The notes below the pieces were generated by a model, which was not told the origin of the DNA, did no database searches, and was given only the letters and a program-made list of their open reading frames with translations. The translations under genes and the position numbers were made by a program. A stretch of DNA of 64,000 bases from Xanthomonas phaseoli pv. phaseoli (lineage in GTDB: Bacteria; Pseudomonadota; Gammaproteobacteria; Xanthomonadales; Xanthomonadaceae), in NCBI GenBank assembly GCA_022749655.1, contig CP094243.1, forward strand, positions 1,674,001 through 1,738,000, written 5' to 3'. Below are positions 19,473-27,649 of this stretch, piece by piece. Within the stretch, counting starts at the first letter, position 1; each line of letters starts with the position of its first letter.

Positions 19473-20115
19473 GTCGCGCATCGTCACTGCGCTGGGCTTG
19501 TGCATGATCGCCGGTGCCGGCTGGGCGGCAGGCCTGTCGCCACAGGTGGCGCAGCTGCAGGACCGCTGGGCGGCGATCACCTATCAACTGCCAAAACCGC
19601 AGCGGGTCGCCGCGTTGGAGGCGCTGGCACAGCAAGCCGATCAGGTGCGCCATGCCCTGCCAGAGGATGCAGATGCATTGATCTGGGACGGCATCGTGCG
19701 CTCCAGTCTTGCGGGAGAAAAAGGCGGCCTGGGTGCCCTGGCGCAGGTCAAGCTCGCGCGCACGGATTTCGAACAGGCCATCAAGCGTGCACCGCGTGCG
19801 CTCGACGGCGCGGCCTACACCAGTCTGGGCGCGTTGTATTACCAGGTGCCTGGTTGGCCGATCGGCTTCGGTGACGATGCCAAGGCACGCACCTTGCTCT
19901 ATCAGGGCTTGGCGATCGACCCTGACGGACTGGACAGCAACTACTTCGTCGGCGACTTCCTGCGCGACCAGAAGGACTGGGCTGGCGCGGAGAAGGCCTT
20001 CGAGAAGGCCGCGGCCGCGGCGCCGCGCCCCGGCCGGCAAGTTGCCGACGCCGGCCGCCGCAAGGAACTGGCCGCCAAGCTGGCAGATGTGCGGGCGCAG
20101 CTTGCCAAGCACTGA
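19453..20115 (+). CDS. periplasmic TPR-like protein
   Basis: A 220-residue exported protein. MNRSCRKSRIVTALGLCMIAGAGWA is a clear signal peptide. The mature part is helical with repeat-like segments (TDFEQAIKRAPRALDGAAYTS, then YQVPGWPIGFGDDAKARTLL, then WAGAEKAFEKAAAAAP) that resemble tetratricopeptide units and the TatT-type accessory proteins. It probably acts as a periplasmic scaffold or binding partner. It overlaps the SDR gene and precedes the response regulator by 22 bases, so it belongs to the same operon. No enzymatic motif is visible. Confidence 0.75.
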   Translation: MNRSCRKSRIVTALGLCMIAGAGWAAGLSPQVAQLQDRWAAITYQLPKPQRVAALEALAQQADQVRHALPEDADALIWDGIVRSSLAGEKGGLGALAQVKLARTDFEQAIKRAPRALDGAAYTSLGALYYQVPGWPIGFGDDAKARTLLYQGLAIDPDGLDSNYFVGDFLRDQKDWAGAEKAFEKAAAAAPRPGRQVADAGRRKELAAKLADVRAQLAKH

Positions 20116-20137
20116 GCGGGCTTACAGACTGCACTGC

Positions 20138-20836
20138 ATGCGCATTCTGCTGGTTGAAGACGATCTTTCACTGGGCGAGGGCATTCGCACCGCGCTGCGG
20201 CGTGCCGCCTATGCAGTGGACTGGGTGCATGACGGCGTCAGTGCGTTGATGGCCTTGCAGGAAGAGACCATGGATCTGGTCATCCTGGATTTGGGCTTGC
20301 CGCGCATGGATGGCATCGAGGTCATTCGCACCGCACGCGCCCGTGCGGTGGACACGCCGATCCTGGTGCTCAGCGCACGCGAGCGTGCAGCCGACCGCGC
20401 GTTGGGCCTGGATGTCGGTGCAGACGATTATCTGGGCAAGCCCTTCGACACCAATGAACTGCTGGCGCGCACGCGTGCCTTGCTGCGCCGCTCGGCCGGG
20501 CGCGCGCAGCCGGCATTGCAGGCCGGCGCATTGCGGCTGGATCCGGCCGGCATGTCGGTGCGCTGGCACGGCCGGGATCTGGACCTGACCCGTCGCGAGT
20601 TCGCACTGTTGTGGCTGTTGATGGAGCAGCGTGGCCGGCCCATCGGTCGCGAACGCATCCAGCAGCATCTCTATGGCTGGGACGAAGACGTCGCCAGCAA
20701 TGCGGTGGACGTGCATGTGCACCAGCTGCGTCGCAAGCTGTCGGCAGCCGTGATCCGCACCGTTCGCGGTATTGGCTACGCGCTGGACGAGCAGGCCGCA
20801 GAGGCGGCCGCGGCCCCGCCGCAGGCACCGCAATGA
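20138..20836 (+). CDS. OmpR-family response regulator (QseB/TctD-like)
   Basis: A 232-residue two-component regulator. The receiver domain (1-120) has MRILLVEDDLSLGEG, the phospho-acceptor Asp in LVILDLGLPRMDG and the conserved Lys in DDYLGKPF. The C-terminal winged helix carries LTRREFALLWLLME and NAVDVHVHQLRRKL. It most resembles QseB/PmrA-type regulators. ATGA coupling to the kinase that follows makes them a pair. Being last in the lipid-type operon, the pair probably senses the product or substrate of that pathway and controls the operon itself. Confidence 0.9.
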   Translation: MRILLVEDDLSLGEGIRTALRRAAYAVDWVHDGVSALMALQEETMDLVILDLGLPRMDGIEVIRTARARAVDTPILVLSARERAADRALGLDVGADDYLGKPFDTNELLARTRALLRRSAGRAQPALQAGALRLDPAGMSVRWHGRDLDLTRREFALLWLLMEQRGRPIGRERIQQHLYGWDEDVASNAVDVHVHQLRRKLSAAVIRTVRGIGYALDEQAAEAAAAPPQAPQ

Positions 20837-22215
20837 ATTCGATTCGGCGTGTGTTGTTGCTGGCCTTGCTGGGCGTGTTGTCGTTGCTGATGCTGGCCGC
20901 AGCCGGTTTTAGCTATCGCGCAGGCCTGCAGGAAGCCGGTGAGATGTTCGATGCACGGCTCGTGCAGTCCGCGCGCGTGCTGCTCTCGTTGGTGGATCAA
21001 CCCCTGGACGATCTGCGAGCAGGCGAGCCGATCGTGATCGGCGGATGGCATGGGCAGGCGCAAGGCGTGGGCGAAGCGTTGGCGTTCAACGACGGCCATG
21101 CCTACGAAACCAAACTGGCATTCCAGGTGCGCAATGCGGCCGGCGCGCTGCTCTTGCGATCGGACAGCGCACCGGCGCAACCACTGGCACCGCTGCGTGC
21201 CGGCTATGCAGACGTGCAACTTGCCGATGGCCAATGGCGCACATTTACCCTGCGCTCGCCGGGCGGGCGCTGGTTCCAATCGGCCGAACGCGCCGATATT
21301 CGTGAAGAGCTTGCCGAAGATATCGCGCTGGGGACCTTGTTGCCGTTGCTGATGGCGTTGCCATTGATGGGGCTGTTGATCTGGGCGGTGGTGAACTGGG
21401 CCACACGTTCGCTGGTGCGCGTCTCCGACGAGATCGGCGAGCGTGACCCAAAGCGTCTGCAACCGCTGCAACCGCAGCACATGCCGCGCGAAGTACACGG
21501 CCTGGTGCGTGCGGTCAACGGTTTGATGGACCGCGTGCAGGAGGGACTGGAACGCGAACGTCGCTTCATCGCCGATGCCGCACACGAGCTACGCACGCCG
21601 ATTGCGGCATTGAAGGTGCATGCGGCCAATCTGCGCCTGGCCGCCAATGCGCGGGAACGCGACGAATCGCAACAGCAGCTGGATGCCAACGTGCTGCGCA
21701 TCGAACGCATGGTGGCGCAATTGCTGGCCTTGAGCCGGGTCGAAGCGGTGGCTGCCTTGCCCCGCCGCAGCGTGAACCTCGACACCCTGGTGCGCAGTGA
21801 ATCCGAAGACGTGCTGGCGATTGCAGCGCAGCGACAGCAGACCCTGGAACTGGCACTGCAACCGGTGCAGGTCATCGCCGACGAAACCGCGTTGTCGTTG
21901 CTGCTGCGCAACCTGCTGGAGAATGCCGTGCGCTACACGCCGCCCGGTGGACGCATTCTGGTCAGCACGCACAGCGCGCCGTCGCCAACGCTGGTGGTGG
22001 AAGATTCCGGTCCTGGCATCCCCGAAGCGGCGCGCGCGCGGGTATTTCATCGTTTCCACCGTGAACTGGGCACCGGTGTGGAGGGCAGCGGGCTAGGCTT
22101 ATCGATCGTGCACGACATCGCCGTGGCACATGCAGCGCGCGTGCAGTTGGACCAGGCGCCCGTGCTGGGCGGTTTGCGCGTCAGCGTGCAATTTACCGGC
22201 GACGCGGCCAGTTGA
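20833..22215 (+). CDS. membrane sensor histidine kinase (QseC-like)
   Basis: A 460-residue inner-membrane kinase. A first transmembrane helix (about 7-27), a periplasmic 2CSK-type sensor region (28-160), a second helix around 165-190, a HAMP-like linker, and the HisKA box RRFIADAAHELRTPIAALKVH with the phospho-His. The ATPase part shows NLLENAVRYTPPGG (N-box), VVEDSGPGIPEAAR (G1) and GSGLGLSIVHDIA (G2). All catalytic motifs are intact. It is coupled to the response regulator by overlapping stop and start codons. The signal is unknown. The operon context suggests a membrane-lipid or envelope cue. Confidence 0.9.
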   Translation: MNSIRRVLLLALLGVLSLLMLAAAGFSYRAGLQEAGEMFDARLVQSARVLLSLVDQPLDDLRAGEPIVIGGWHGQAQGVGEALAFNDGHAYETKLAFQVRNAAGALLLRSDSAPAQPLAPLRAGYADVQLADGQWRTFTLRSPGGRWFQSAERADIREELAEDIALGTLLPLLMALPLMGLLIWAVVNWATRSLVRVSDEIGERDPKRLQPLQPQHMPREVHGLVRAVNGLMDRVQEGLERERRFIADAAHELRTPIAALKVHAANLRLAANARERDESQQQLDANVLRIERMVAQLLALSRVEAVAALPRRSVNLDTLVRSESEDVLAIAAQRQQTLELALQPVQVIADETALSLLLRNLLENAVRYTPPGGRILVSTHSAPSPTLVVEDSGPGIPEAARARVFHRFHRELGTGVEGSGLGLSIVHDIAVAHAARVQLDQAPVLGGLRVSVQFTGDAAS

Positions 22216-22260
22216 CCAAGATCCGTAGGGCAGGTGCGGTAACGCACCGGCAAACGGTGC

Positions 22261-22312
22261 TTGACATCGGATTCGATTACGCGCGTAATCGATAAAAATT
22301 ACGGGTGTAATC
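22261..22312 (+). promoter_or_regulatory. promoter with two palindromic operators for the BlaI-type repressor
   Basis: TTGACA (22261-22266) and CGTAAT (22284-22289) form a -35/-10 pair with a 17-base spacer. Two inverted repeats of the same half site overlap the core promoter and start region: GATTAC-GCGC-GTAATC at 22275-22290 and ATTAC-GGGT-GTAAT at 22298-22311. Their centres are 22 bases apart, about two helical turns, which suits cooperative binding of two dimers. BlaI/MecI repressors classically bind TACA-type dyads, and TTAC...GTAA is a plausible variant. Autoregulation is the natural reading. Confidence 0.75.
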
Positions 22313-22314
22313 GT

Positions 22315-22680
22315 ATGTCCATCAGCGATGCCGAAGCAGTGGTGATGCAGGTGCTCTGGGATAGCGCACCGCGCACGGCAGAAGAAGTGATCGCCGCGCT
22401 GTCGCACACCGGCTGGGCCGAGCCGACCATCAAGACCTTGCTCAATCGGCTGCTCACCAAAGGTGCGGTCGCGGCGGAAAAGCACGGTCGCAAATATCAC
22501 TACGCGCCGCTGCTGGCGCGCGCGCAATGGGTGCAGCAGCAGAGCGAAGGGCTGCTGCAGCGACTGTTCGGCGGGCGAGTGGCGCCGCCGGTCGCGCACT
22601 TCAGCGAACGCGGGCAACTCAGCGCGTCGGACATCGCGGAATTGAAGCGTCTGCTCAAGGAGTTGGACGATGCACCTTGA
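22315..22680 (+). CDS. BlaI/MecI/CopY-family transcriptional repressor
   Basis: A 121-residue winged-helix repressor. It has the family signature: SDAEAVVMQVLWDSAPRTAEEV, then PTIKTLLNRLLTKGAVAAEKHGRKYHYAPLL, followed by a helical dimerisation tail (ASDIAELKRLLKELD). In BlaI systems a partner M56 membrane protease senses a signal and causes repressor cleavage. That partner overlaps the end of this gene by 11 bases. The ATG at 22315 is preceded by two palindromic operators. No beta-lactamase gene is adjacent, so the regulated target is not the classical one. Confidence 0.9.
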   Translation: MSISDAEAVVMQVLWDSAPRTAEEVIAALSHTGWAEPTIKTLLNRLLTKGAVAAEKHGRKYHYAPLLARAQWVQQQSEGLLQRLFGGRVAPPVAHFSERGQLSASDIAELKRLLKELDDAP

Positions 22681-23968
22681 CCTGCAATTGCTCTTGCACG
22701 TCACCCTGTACAGCAGTGCCGCGTTGCTGGCATGCCTGGTGCTACGTCGTGCACTGCGTGCATGGCTGGGCGCAACAGCGGCGTATGCGATCTGGGCCGC
22801 CGTGCCGCTTGCCGTATTGGCAGCTGTGATGCCGGGGCCGCCGATAGCGAGCGCATTGCCGACGATGCCGGCGTTGGTCGCGATGCCGCTCAACCTGCAC
22901 GCTAGCGAACCCGTATGGGCGGCGGGGCTGCTGACTGCATGGTTGGCTGGTGCAGCTGCGATGGCTGTAGCGCTCTGCTGGCGGCAATGGCGCTTCGTGT
23001 GCAGCCTGGGCGCATTGCGTGCGGTCGACGCTGGAGTGTGGACTGCGATGCATGACGTGGGCCTACCAGTGTCGCTGGGCATCTGGCGCCCACGCATCGT
23101 GCTGCCGATGGATTTCGATACGCGCTACAGCGCCGCCGAACGCACCTTGATCCTGGCGCACGAGCGCCTGCATCTGCGGCGCGGCGATCTGCATGCCAAC
23201 CTGCCGGCCGCACTGTTGCTGTGCATCGGCTGGTGGAATCCATTGATGCATCTGGCATGGCGCGCGTTCCGGCTGGATCAGGAACTGGCCTGCGATGCAG
23301 CGGTGCTGATGCGCTACCCGGGCAAGCGCCACAGTTACGCTACCGCGATGCTCAAGACCCACGCTGGTGCCGGCTGGACACCGACGGCCTGCCGTTGGAA
23401 TGCGCCGCACGCGCTCACCCAACGCGTGGCTGCCTTGCTGAAGCCTGCGGTAGAGGCGCCCCGTGCGCGATGGAACCTGCGCATGGTAGTGGCACTGGCG
23501 GTGATGGTCAGTGGCGCCTGCTGGGCGTTCCAACCCGCACAACTGCAGGGTATGCGCGTGCCCGGCAACGCGCTGGATTTCCGCACCATGCAGCCGCCCA
23601 GGTATCCGCCTGACGCGGTCGCTGCAGGCCTGGCGGGATTTGTCGAACTGCAGATCGCAGTGAGCGCGACTGGAGCGCCCGAGCACATCGCCATCGTGCG
23701 CAGCACGCCCACGGGCGTGTTCGATCAGACCGTGCTCGACGCAGCACGCCACTGGCGCTTCACACCTGCGCTGGAGGACGGCACGGCAGTGGCGTCCGAG
23801 GTGCGCGTGCCGGTGAAGTTCGAACTGGATCCGCCAGATACGGCATCGTCGCTTGCGGATATCCATTCCGGTCCCGAAACCACCGCAAGCCCACACGCTG
23901 CCGACCAGTCCGAACGTGTTGCCAGCTGTGCACCAGCGGGATGCGCCTTACGCGGTGCGTTGCAATGA
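22670..23968 (+). CDS. M56 (BlaR1-type) membrane metallopeptidase with C-terminal TonB-like domain
   Basis: A 432-residue inner-membrane protein. Hydrophobic helices occur near residues 8-25, 40-55 and 85-103. The zinc protease motif HERLH is at 164-168, with the third ligand in LDQELACD (E205). Another helix lies at about 272-288. Instead of the penicillin-binding sensor domain of BlaR1, the periplasmic part (about 308-390) looks like a TonB C-terminal fold: PPRYPPDAVAAGLAGFVELQ and ARHWRFTPALEDG. So the sensor output (protease) is kept and the input is exchanged. It should cleave or inactivate the co-encoded BlaI-type repressor. The stop overlaps the lipoprotein start (ATGA). Confidence 0.85.
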   Translation: MHLDLQLLLHVTLYSSAALLACLVLRRALRAWLGATAAYAIWAAVPLAVLAAVMPGPPIASALPTMPALVAMPLNLHASEPVWAAGLLTAWLAGAAAMAVALCWRQWRFVCSLGALRAVDAGVWTAMHDVGLPVSLGIWRPRIVLPMDFDTRYSAAERTLILAHERLHLRRGDLHANLPAALLLCIGWWNPLMHLAWRAFRLDQELACDAAVLMRYPGKRHSYATAMLKTHAGAGWTPTACRWNAPHALTQRVAALLKPAVEAPRARWNLRMVVALAVMVSGACWAFQPAQLQGMRVPGNALDFRTMQPPRYPPDAVAAGLAGFVELQIAVSATGAPEHIAIVRSTPTGVFDQTVLDAARHWRFTPALEDGTAVASEVRVPVKFELDPPDTASSLADIHSGPETTASPHAADQSERVASCAPAGCALRGALQ

Positions 23969-24548
23969 ACCGCTGCCTGATCGGCAGCCTCGCCCTGATG
24001 CTGGCCCTGAGTAGTTGCGCCACGCGTCACCTCGCGGAGCGGCAGCGCAGCCAGCGCGAGGATTCGGTGGATCAACGCATGCTGCCCTCACAGCCGGACG
24101 GCGCCGGCGCTGCGGGTGTCCAACCCTACACGCTGGCGCCAACGCAACGCTTCCGCATGCCACGCGCGGTGCGCAGCGATGCCCCGATGCTGCCCGCCGA
24201 TTCGCCGCGGCAGAGCCTGGCGCCCACCACGGTTTGCGCGCATCTCATTCTGAGTGCAGAGGGTTCGGTGCAACGCGTGGATCCGATGTCCGACCGCGAC
24301 GAATGCGCCGCCGGGTTGCTGCCGGACAACGCCGACCTCATGCAAGCGGTGCGCACGACCGCGCTGCGATGGCAGTTTGTTCCGGCAGCGATGTGCACCT
24401 ACCCCCAGGGGTTGCGCAACCGGCAGCGCCAGACGACTGCACTGATGCGACGCAGATCGAGCCGGTGCCGGTGACATTGTCGTTCGCGTTCACCTTCGAG
24501 ATGCGGCAGGGCAAGGTGAGCGTGCGAACCGGGAAGGTGGTGCGATAG
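23965..24548 (+). CDS. lipoprotein of the BlaI/M56 operon (frameshifted)
   Basis: About 195 residues with a lipoprotein signal (MNRCLIGSLALMLALSSC, lipobox LSSC). The mature part has no domain I can name with confidence. The stretch TTVCAHLILSAEGSVQRV followed by ALRWQFVPAAMC loosely echoes the TonB C-terminal fold of the preceding protein. The first frame breaks at a CCCCC run (24402-24406). Adding one C leads into PPGVAQPAAPDDCTDATQ and an end at 24548 (SVRTGKVVR). Four or more Cys in the mature chain suggest disulfides. It is translationally coupled to the protease gene, so it is probably part of the sensing system or its target. Confidence 0.65.
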
Positions 24549-24642
24549 CTGCTGCAGCCGTGGCGCAGTGTGTCCAGTCACCAGCAACACTGCGTCCTCT
24601 CACGACATGTCAGACCCAAGCGCTATTTAGGCCACACCGCCT

Positions 24643-25257
24643 TCAATCCAGCACATGCACGCTGTCGGCAATGCGCTGGACTTCATCGGGGTTATGGCTG
24701 ACGTAGAGCATCGGCAGGCGAATCTCGTCGCGCACGCGTTGCAGATAAGGAATCAATTCTTCGCGGCGCGCCTGATCCAGGGCCGACAGGGGTTCGTCGA
24801 ACAGCAGAATCGCCGGTTGTGCCAACAACGCGCGGCCAATCGCCACGCGTTGCGCTTCGCCGCCAGACAGGTTGCGCGGCCGGCGTTGCAACAGCGGGGC
24901 AATGCCGAGCAGGGCCACCACATCGTCGAAACCGAACGGCGCCGTGCCGCGCGCATGCCGGCCGTAGCGCAGGTTGCGCCGCACATCCAGATGCGGGAAC
25001 AGCCGCGCATCCTGGAACACGTAACCTATCCGGCGCTGGTGCGTCGGCAGGTCGATGCCTTGCCCGGCGTCGTACAGGCAGCGCCCATCGATGTGGATAT
25101 GCCCGGCCTGCGGGCGCACCAGGCCGGCAATTGCGTTGAGCACCGTGGTCTTGCCCGCGCCGGAGGGCCCCACCAGCGCCACCACACGCGCATCGTCATG
25201 GATGCGGATGCGGCGTTGGAAGGTGCCGCGCTGCAGCTGCAGGTCGATATCCAGCAT
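24643..25257 (-). CDS. modC: molybdate ABC transporter ATP-binding protein (short form)
   Basis: A 204-residue ABC ATPase that would power molybdate uptake. The Walker A is GPSGAGKTT at about 30-38, the signature is [15 protein letters not shown], and the Walker B is [12 protein letters not shown] with the following His in YVSHNPDEV. It starts at the ATG overlapping the modB stop (25255-25259). The usual ModC is about 350 residues and carries a C-terminal TOBE/Mop molybdate-binding domain. That domain is absent, since the chain ends soon after the H-loop. Transport can still work, but the molybdate-dependent inhibition provided by the Mop domain would be missing. Confidence 0.9.
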   Translation of the reverse strand: MLDIDLQLQRGTFQRRIRIHDDARVVALVGPSGAGKTTVLNAIAGLVRPQAGHIHIDGRCLYDAGQGIDLPTHQRRIGYVFQDARLFPHLDVRRNLRYGRHARGTAPFGFDDVVALLGIAPLLQRRPRNLSGGEAQRVAIGRALLAQPAILLFDEPLSALDQARREELIPYLQRVRDEIRLPMLYVSHNPDEVQRIADSVHVLD

Positions 25258-25949
25258 CACGCGTCCTCGCGCGGATGCGGCCGACGCACCAGCCATTCGG
25301 ACAGCAACAGCGCCGCCAGCGAAATCGCCAGCGCCACGCCCGCCAGCCGCCAGATGCCCGATTCCATCCCCGGGACCTGCATCAGCCCGTAGATGGCCGA
25401 TGACAAGGTTTGCGTTTCGCCAGGGATATTCGACACGAAGGTGATGGTGGCACCGAACTCGCCAAGCGCCTTGGCGAACGCGAGCACCATGCCGGCGACC
25501 AGGCCCGGCCAGGCCAGCGGCAAGGTGATGCTGAAAAACACCCGCCACGGCCCGGCCCCGAGCGTGGCGGCGGCCGCTTCCAGGCGACGATCGGTGGCTT
25601 CGATGGACAGACGAATCGCGCGCACCATCAGCGGAAATCCCATGACCGCGCACGCCAGTGCCGCGCCGGTCCAGCGGAAGGCGAACTGGATACCGAGGTG
25701 TTCCAGCAACCAGCTGCCCACCGGCCCCTGCGTGCCCAGCACCACCAGCAGCGCATAGCCGGTGACCACCGGCGGCATCACCAAGGGCAGATGCAGCAAC
25801 GCGTCCAGCAGGGCCTTGCCGGGGAAGCGGCGGCGCGCCAGCAGCCAGCCGCAGGCGATGCCCGGCGGCAGGCTGGCGAGCGCTGCCACGATCGCGACCT
25901 TGAGACTCAAGCCGATCGCGGTCAGCTCTTCCGGGGTAAACATCGACAA
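25257..25949 (-). CDS. modB: molybdate ABC transporter permease
   Basis: A 230-residue inner-membrane permease with about five to six helices. The ABC-coupling EAA loop reads [21 protein letters not shown], and the molybdate/sulfate-family ending [21 protein letters not shown] is clear. It lies between modA (10-base gap) and modC (overlapping stop and start), so modABC form one operon on the minus strand. Confidence 0.95.
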   Translation of the reverse strand: MSMFTPEELTAIGLSLKVAIVAALASLPPGIACGWLLARRRFPGKALLDALLHLPLVMPPVVTGYALLVVLGTQGPVGSWLLEHLGIQFAFRWTGAALACAVMGFPLMVRAIRLSIEATDRRLEAAAATLGAGPWRVFFSITLPLAWPGLVAGMVLAFAKALGEFGATITFVSNIPGETQTLSSAIYGLMQVPGMESGIWRLAGVALAISLAALLLSEWLVRRPHPREDA

Positions 25950-25959
25950 ACGGTGTGCC

Positions 25960-26736
25960 TCAATCCTTCAACGAAAAACCACGGCGCGCGAAGATCGCCT
26001 TGGCCGGCTTGCTTCCCAGCCAGGTTACGAACGCTGCGGCGGCGGGATTGCGGCTGTTCTTCAATGCAGCCACCGGATACACGATGGCCTCATGGCTGTC
26101 GTCGGGAAAGGTGGCGACCACGCGCACCTTGGCATCGGCGCGCGCATCCGAGCCATACACGATGCCCAGCGGCGCCTCGCCACGCGAGACCAGCATCAAT
26201 GCCGCGCGCACGCTTTCCGATTCGGCAAGCCGATTGCTGACGCTGTCCCATTGGCCGAGCGTGCGCAGCGCAGCGGCGGCGTATTTGCCGGCCGGCACGC
26301 TGGCGGTCTGGCCCACGGCCAGGCGCCCGCCCTGCCCAAGCGCCTTGGCAATGGCGCCGGGCGCACGCAGGTCAACGCGCAGCCTGCTGCTCGCCGGCGC
26401 GACCAACACCAGCGTGTTGCCGAGCAGGTTGTGCCGCTGCGCCGGCAGCACCAGCCCACGCTGTTGCAGATAGTCCATCCATTCCAGGTCGGCCGAAAAG
26501 AACACGTCCGCCGGTGCGCCCTGTTCGATCTGGCGTGCCAGCGCAGAACTGGCTGCATACGACACCCGTACCGGCGTGCCGGTCGCTTTTTCATACGCGG
26601 CAGCGGCTTCGTCCATCGATTCTTTCAGGCTGGCGGCCGCAAACACCGTCACCGGGGCGGTCTGCGCACTTGCCAGCACAGGCAACGCCAGCATCAGCAC
26701 GCACAACGCGCGCTGCCAGAAACCGATCATGCGCAT
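25960..26736 (-). CDS. modA: molybdate ABC transporter periplasmic binding protein
   Basis: A 258-residue periplasmic protein with a signal peptide ending VLASA. The mature chain begins with [20 protein letters not shown], the ModA signature whose Ser binds the oxyanion. Further conserved pieces are [35 protein letters not shown] and [13 protein letters not shown]. It is the first gene of modABC. Molybdenum would serve the molybdopterin enzymes of the cell. Confidence 0.95.
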   Translation of the reverse strand: MRMIGFWQRALCVLMLALPVLASAQTAPVTVFAAASLKESMDEAAAAYEKATGTPVRVSYAASSALARQIEQGAPADVFFSADLEWMDYLQQRGLVLPAQRHNLLGNTLVLVAPASSRLRVDLRAPGAIAKALGQGGRLAVGQTASVPAGKYAAAALRTLGQWDSVSNRLAESESVRAALMLVSRGEAPLGIVYGSDARADAKVRVVATFPDDSHEAIVYPVAALKNSRNPAAAAFVTWLGSKPAKAIFARRGFSLKD

Positions 26737-26811
26737 CGAATGCTCCTCACCAGGACAGGGGCCCGATCATAGCGGCTACGCGATGCGCACCGCGTGGCGA
26801 GCCTGCGCGCG

Positions 26812-27636
26812 CTACAGGACCACTCCGGCGCAACGCCCGGCCTGAAGATTGGTTTGCAGGGCCGGGCGGATCAGCTTGGGCTCGGGCAAGGTGGCATCGC
26901 GCGCCTGCCGCTGCGCCACGAAGGTCTCCACGTCCACGCCGTCGCGCACGTGGATGTTGCTGCGCCGCTGCGCGCCGATACTGGTCTGATGCGCCACCGC
27001 GCGCCCGCCCGGGCCGTAGTCGTGGCAGACGAACACGCGGGTGCTTTCCGGCAGCGCGTACAGGCGCTGGATCGACGCAAACAGCTGGCGTGCATCGCCG
27101 CCGGGAAAATCGCAACGCGCCGTACCCGCATCCGGCATGAACAACGAATCGCCAGGAAACAGTGCATCGCCGATCAGATACGCAATGCTGTCGCTGGTGT
27201 GGCCGGGCACCGCGATGACGCGTGCTTCGATACCGCCTAGCTTGAAGCGCTCGTCGTCGGCAAACAGATGATCGAATTGCGAGCCATCGGCGCGGAAGTC
27301 GTCCGGCAACGCGTACTGCGGGGCAAGGGTGCGTTGCACCTGGCAAATACCCTCGCCGATACCGATGCGCGCCTGCGGCCAATGCTGCTTCAGCCACTGC
27401 GCCGCAGACAGGTGATCGGCATGCGCATGGGTTTCCAGCAGCCACTGCAACTGCCATCCGTGTTGCTCGATGGCCGCAAGGATGGCCTGCGCCGCTTGGC
27501 TGCCGACGACGCCGCTCTCGGCCGCGTAGTCCAGCGCCGGGTCGATCACTGCCGCCGCACCGGTGGCCGCATCGGCGACCAGGTAGGTGAAGGTGTTGCT
27601 GTCGGCATGAAAGAAGGCAAGCACCTGGGGCTGCAT
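26812..27636 (-). CDS. MBL-fold hydrolase (persulfide dioxygenase/glyoxalase II-like)
   Basis: A 274-residue metallo-beta-lactamase-fold enzyme. The metal motif LETHAHADHLSAAQWL, the later ligands VPGHTSDSIAYL and DSLFMPDAGTARCDFPGGDA, and HDYGPGGRA are characteristic of the ETHE1/Blh-type branch, which oxidises glutathione persulfide or handles related thiols. The start at 27636 (MQPQVLAFFHADSNTFTYLV) is the family's usual N-terminus. The longer open frame reaches into the nuclease gene and is not needed. It lies 13 bases after the S1/P1 nuclease stop, so the two may be co-transcribed. No rhodanese or BigR regulator is next to it. Confidence 0.85.
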   Translation of the reverse strand: MQPQVLAFFHADSNTFTYLVADAATGAAAVIDPALDYAAESGVVGSQAAQAILAAIEQHGWQLQWLLETHAHADHLSAAQWLKQHWPQARIGIGEGICQVQRTLAPQYALPDDFRADGSQFDHLFADDERFKLGGIEARVIAVPGHTSDSIAYLIGDALFPGDSLFMPDAGTARCDFPGGDARQLFASIQRLYALPESTRVFVCHDYGPGGRAVAHQTSIGAQRRSNIHVRDGVDVETFVAQRQARDATLPEPKLIRPALQTNLQAGRCAGVVL

Positions 27637-27649
27637 CGGCGTCTCCACG

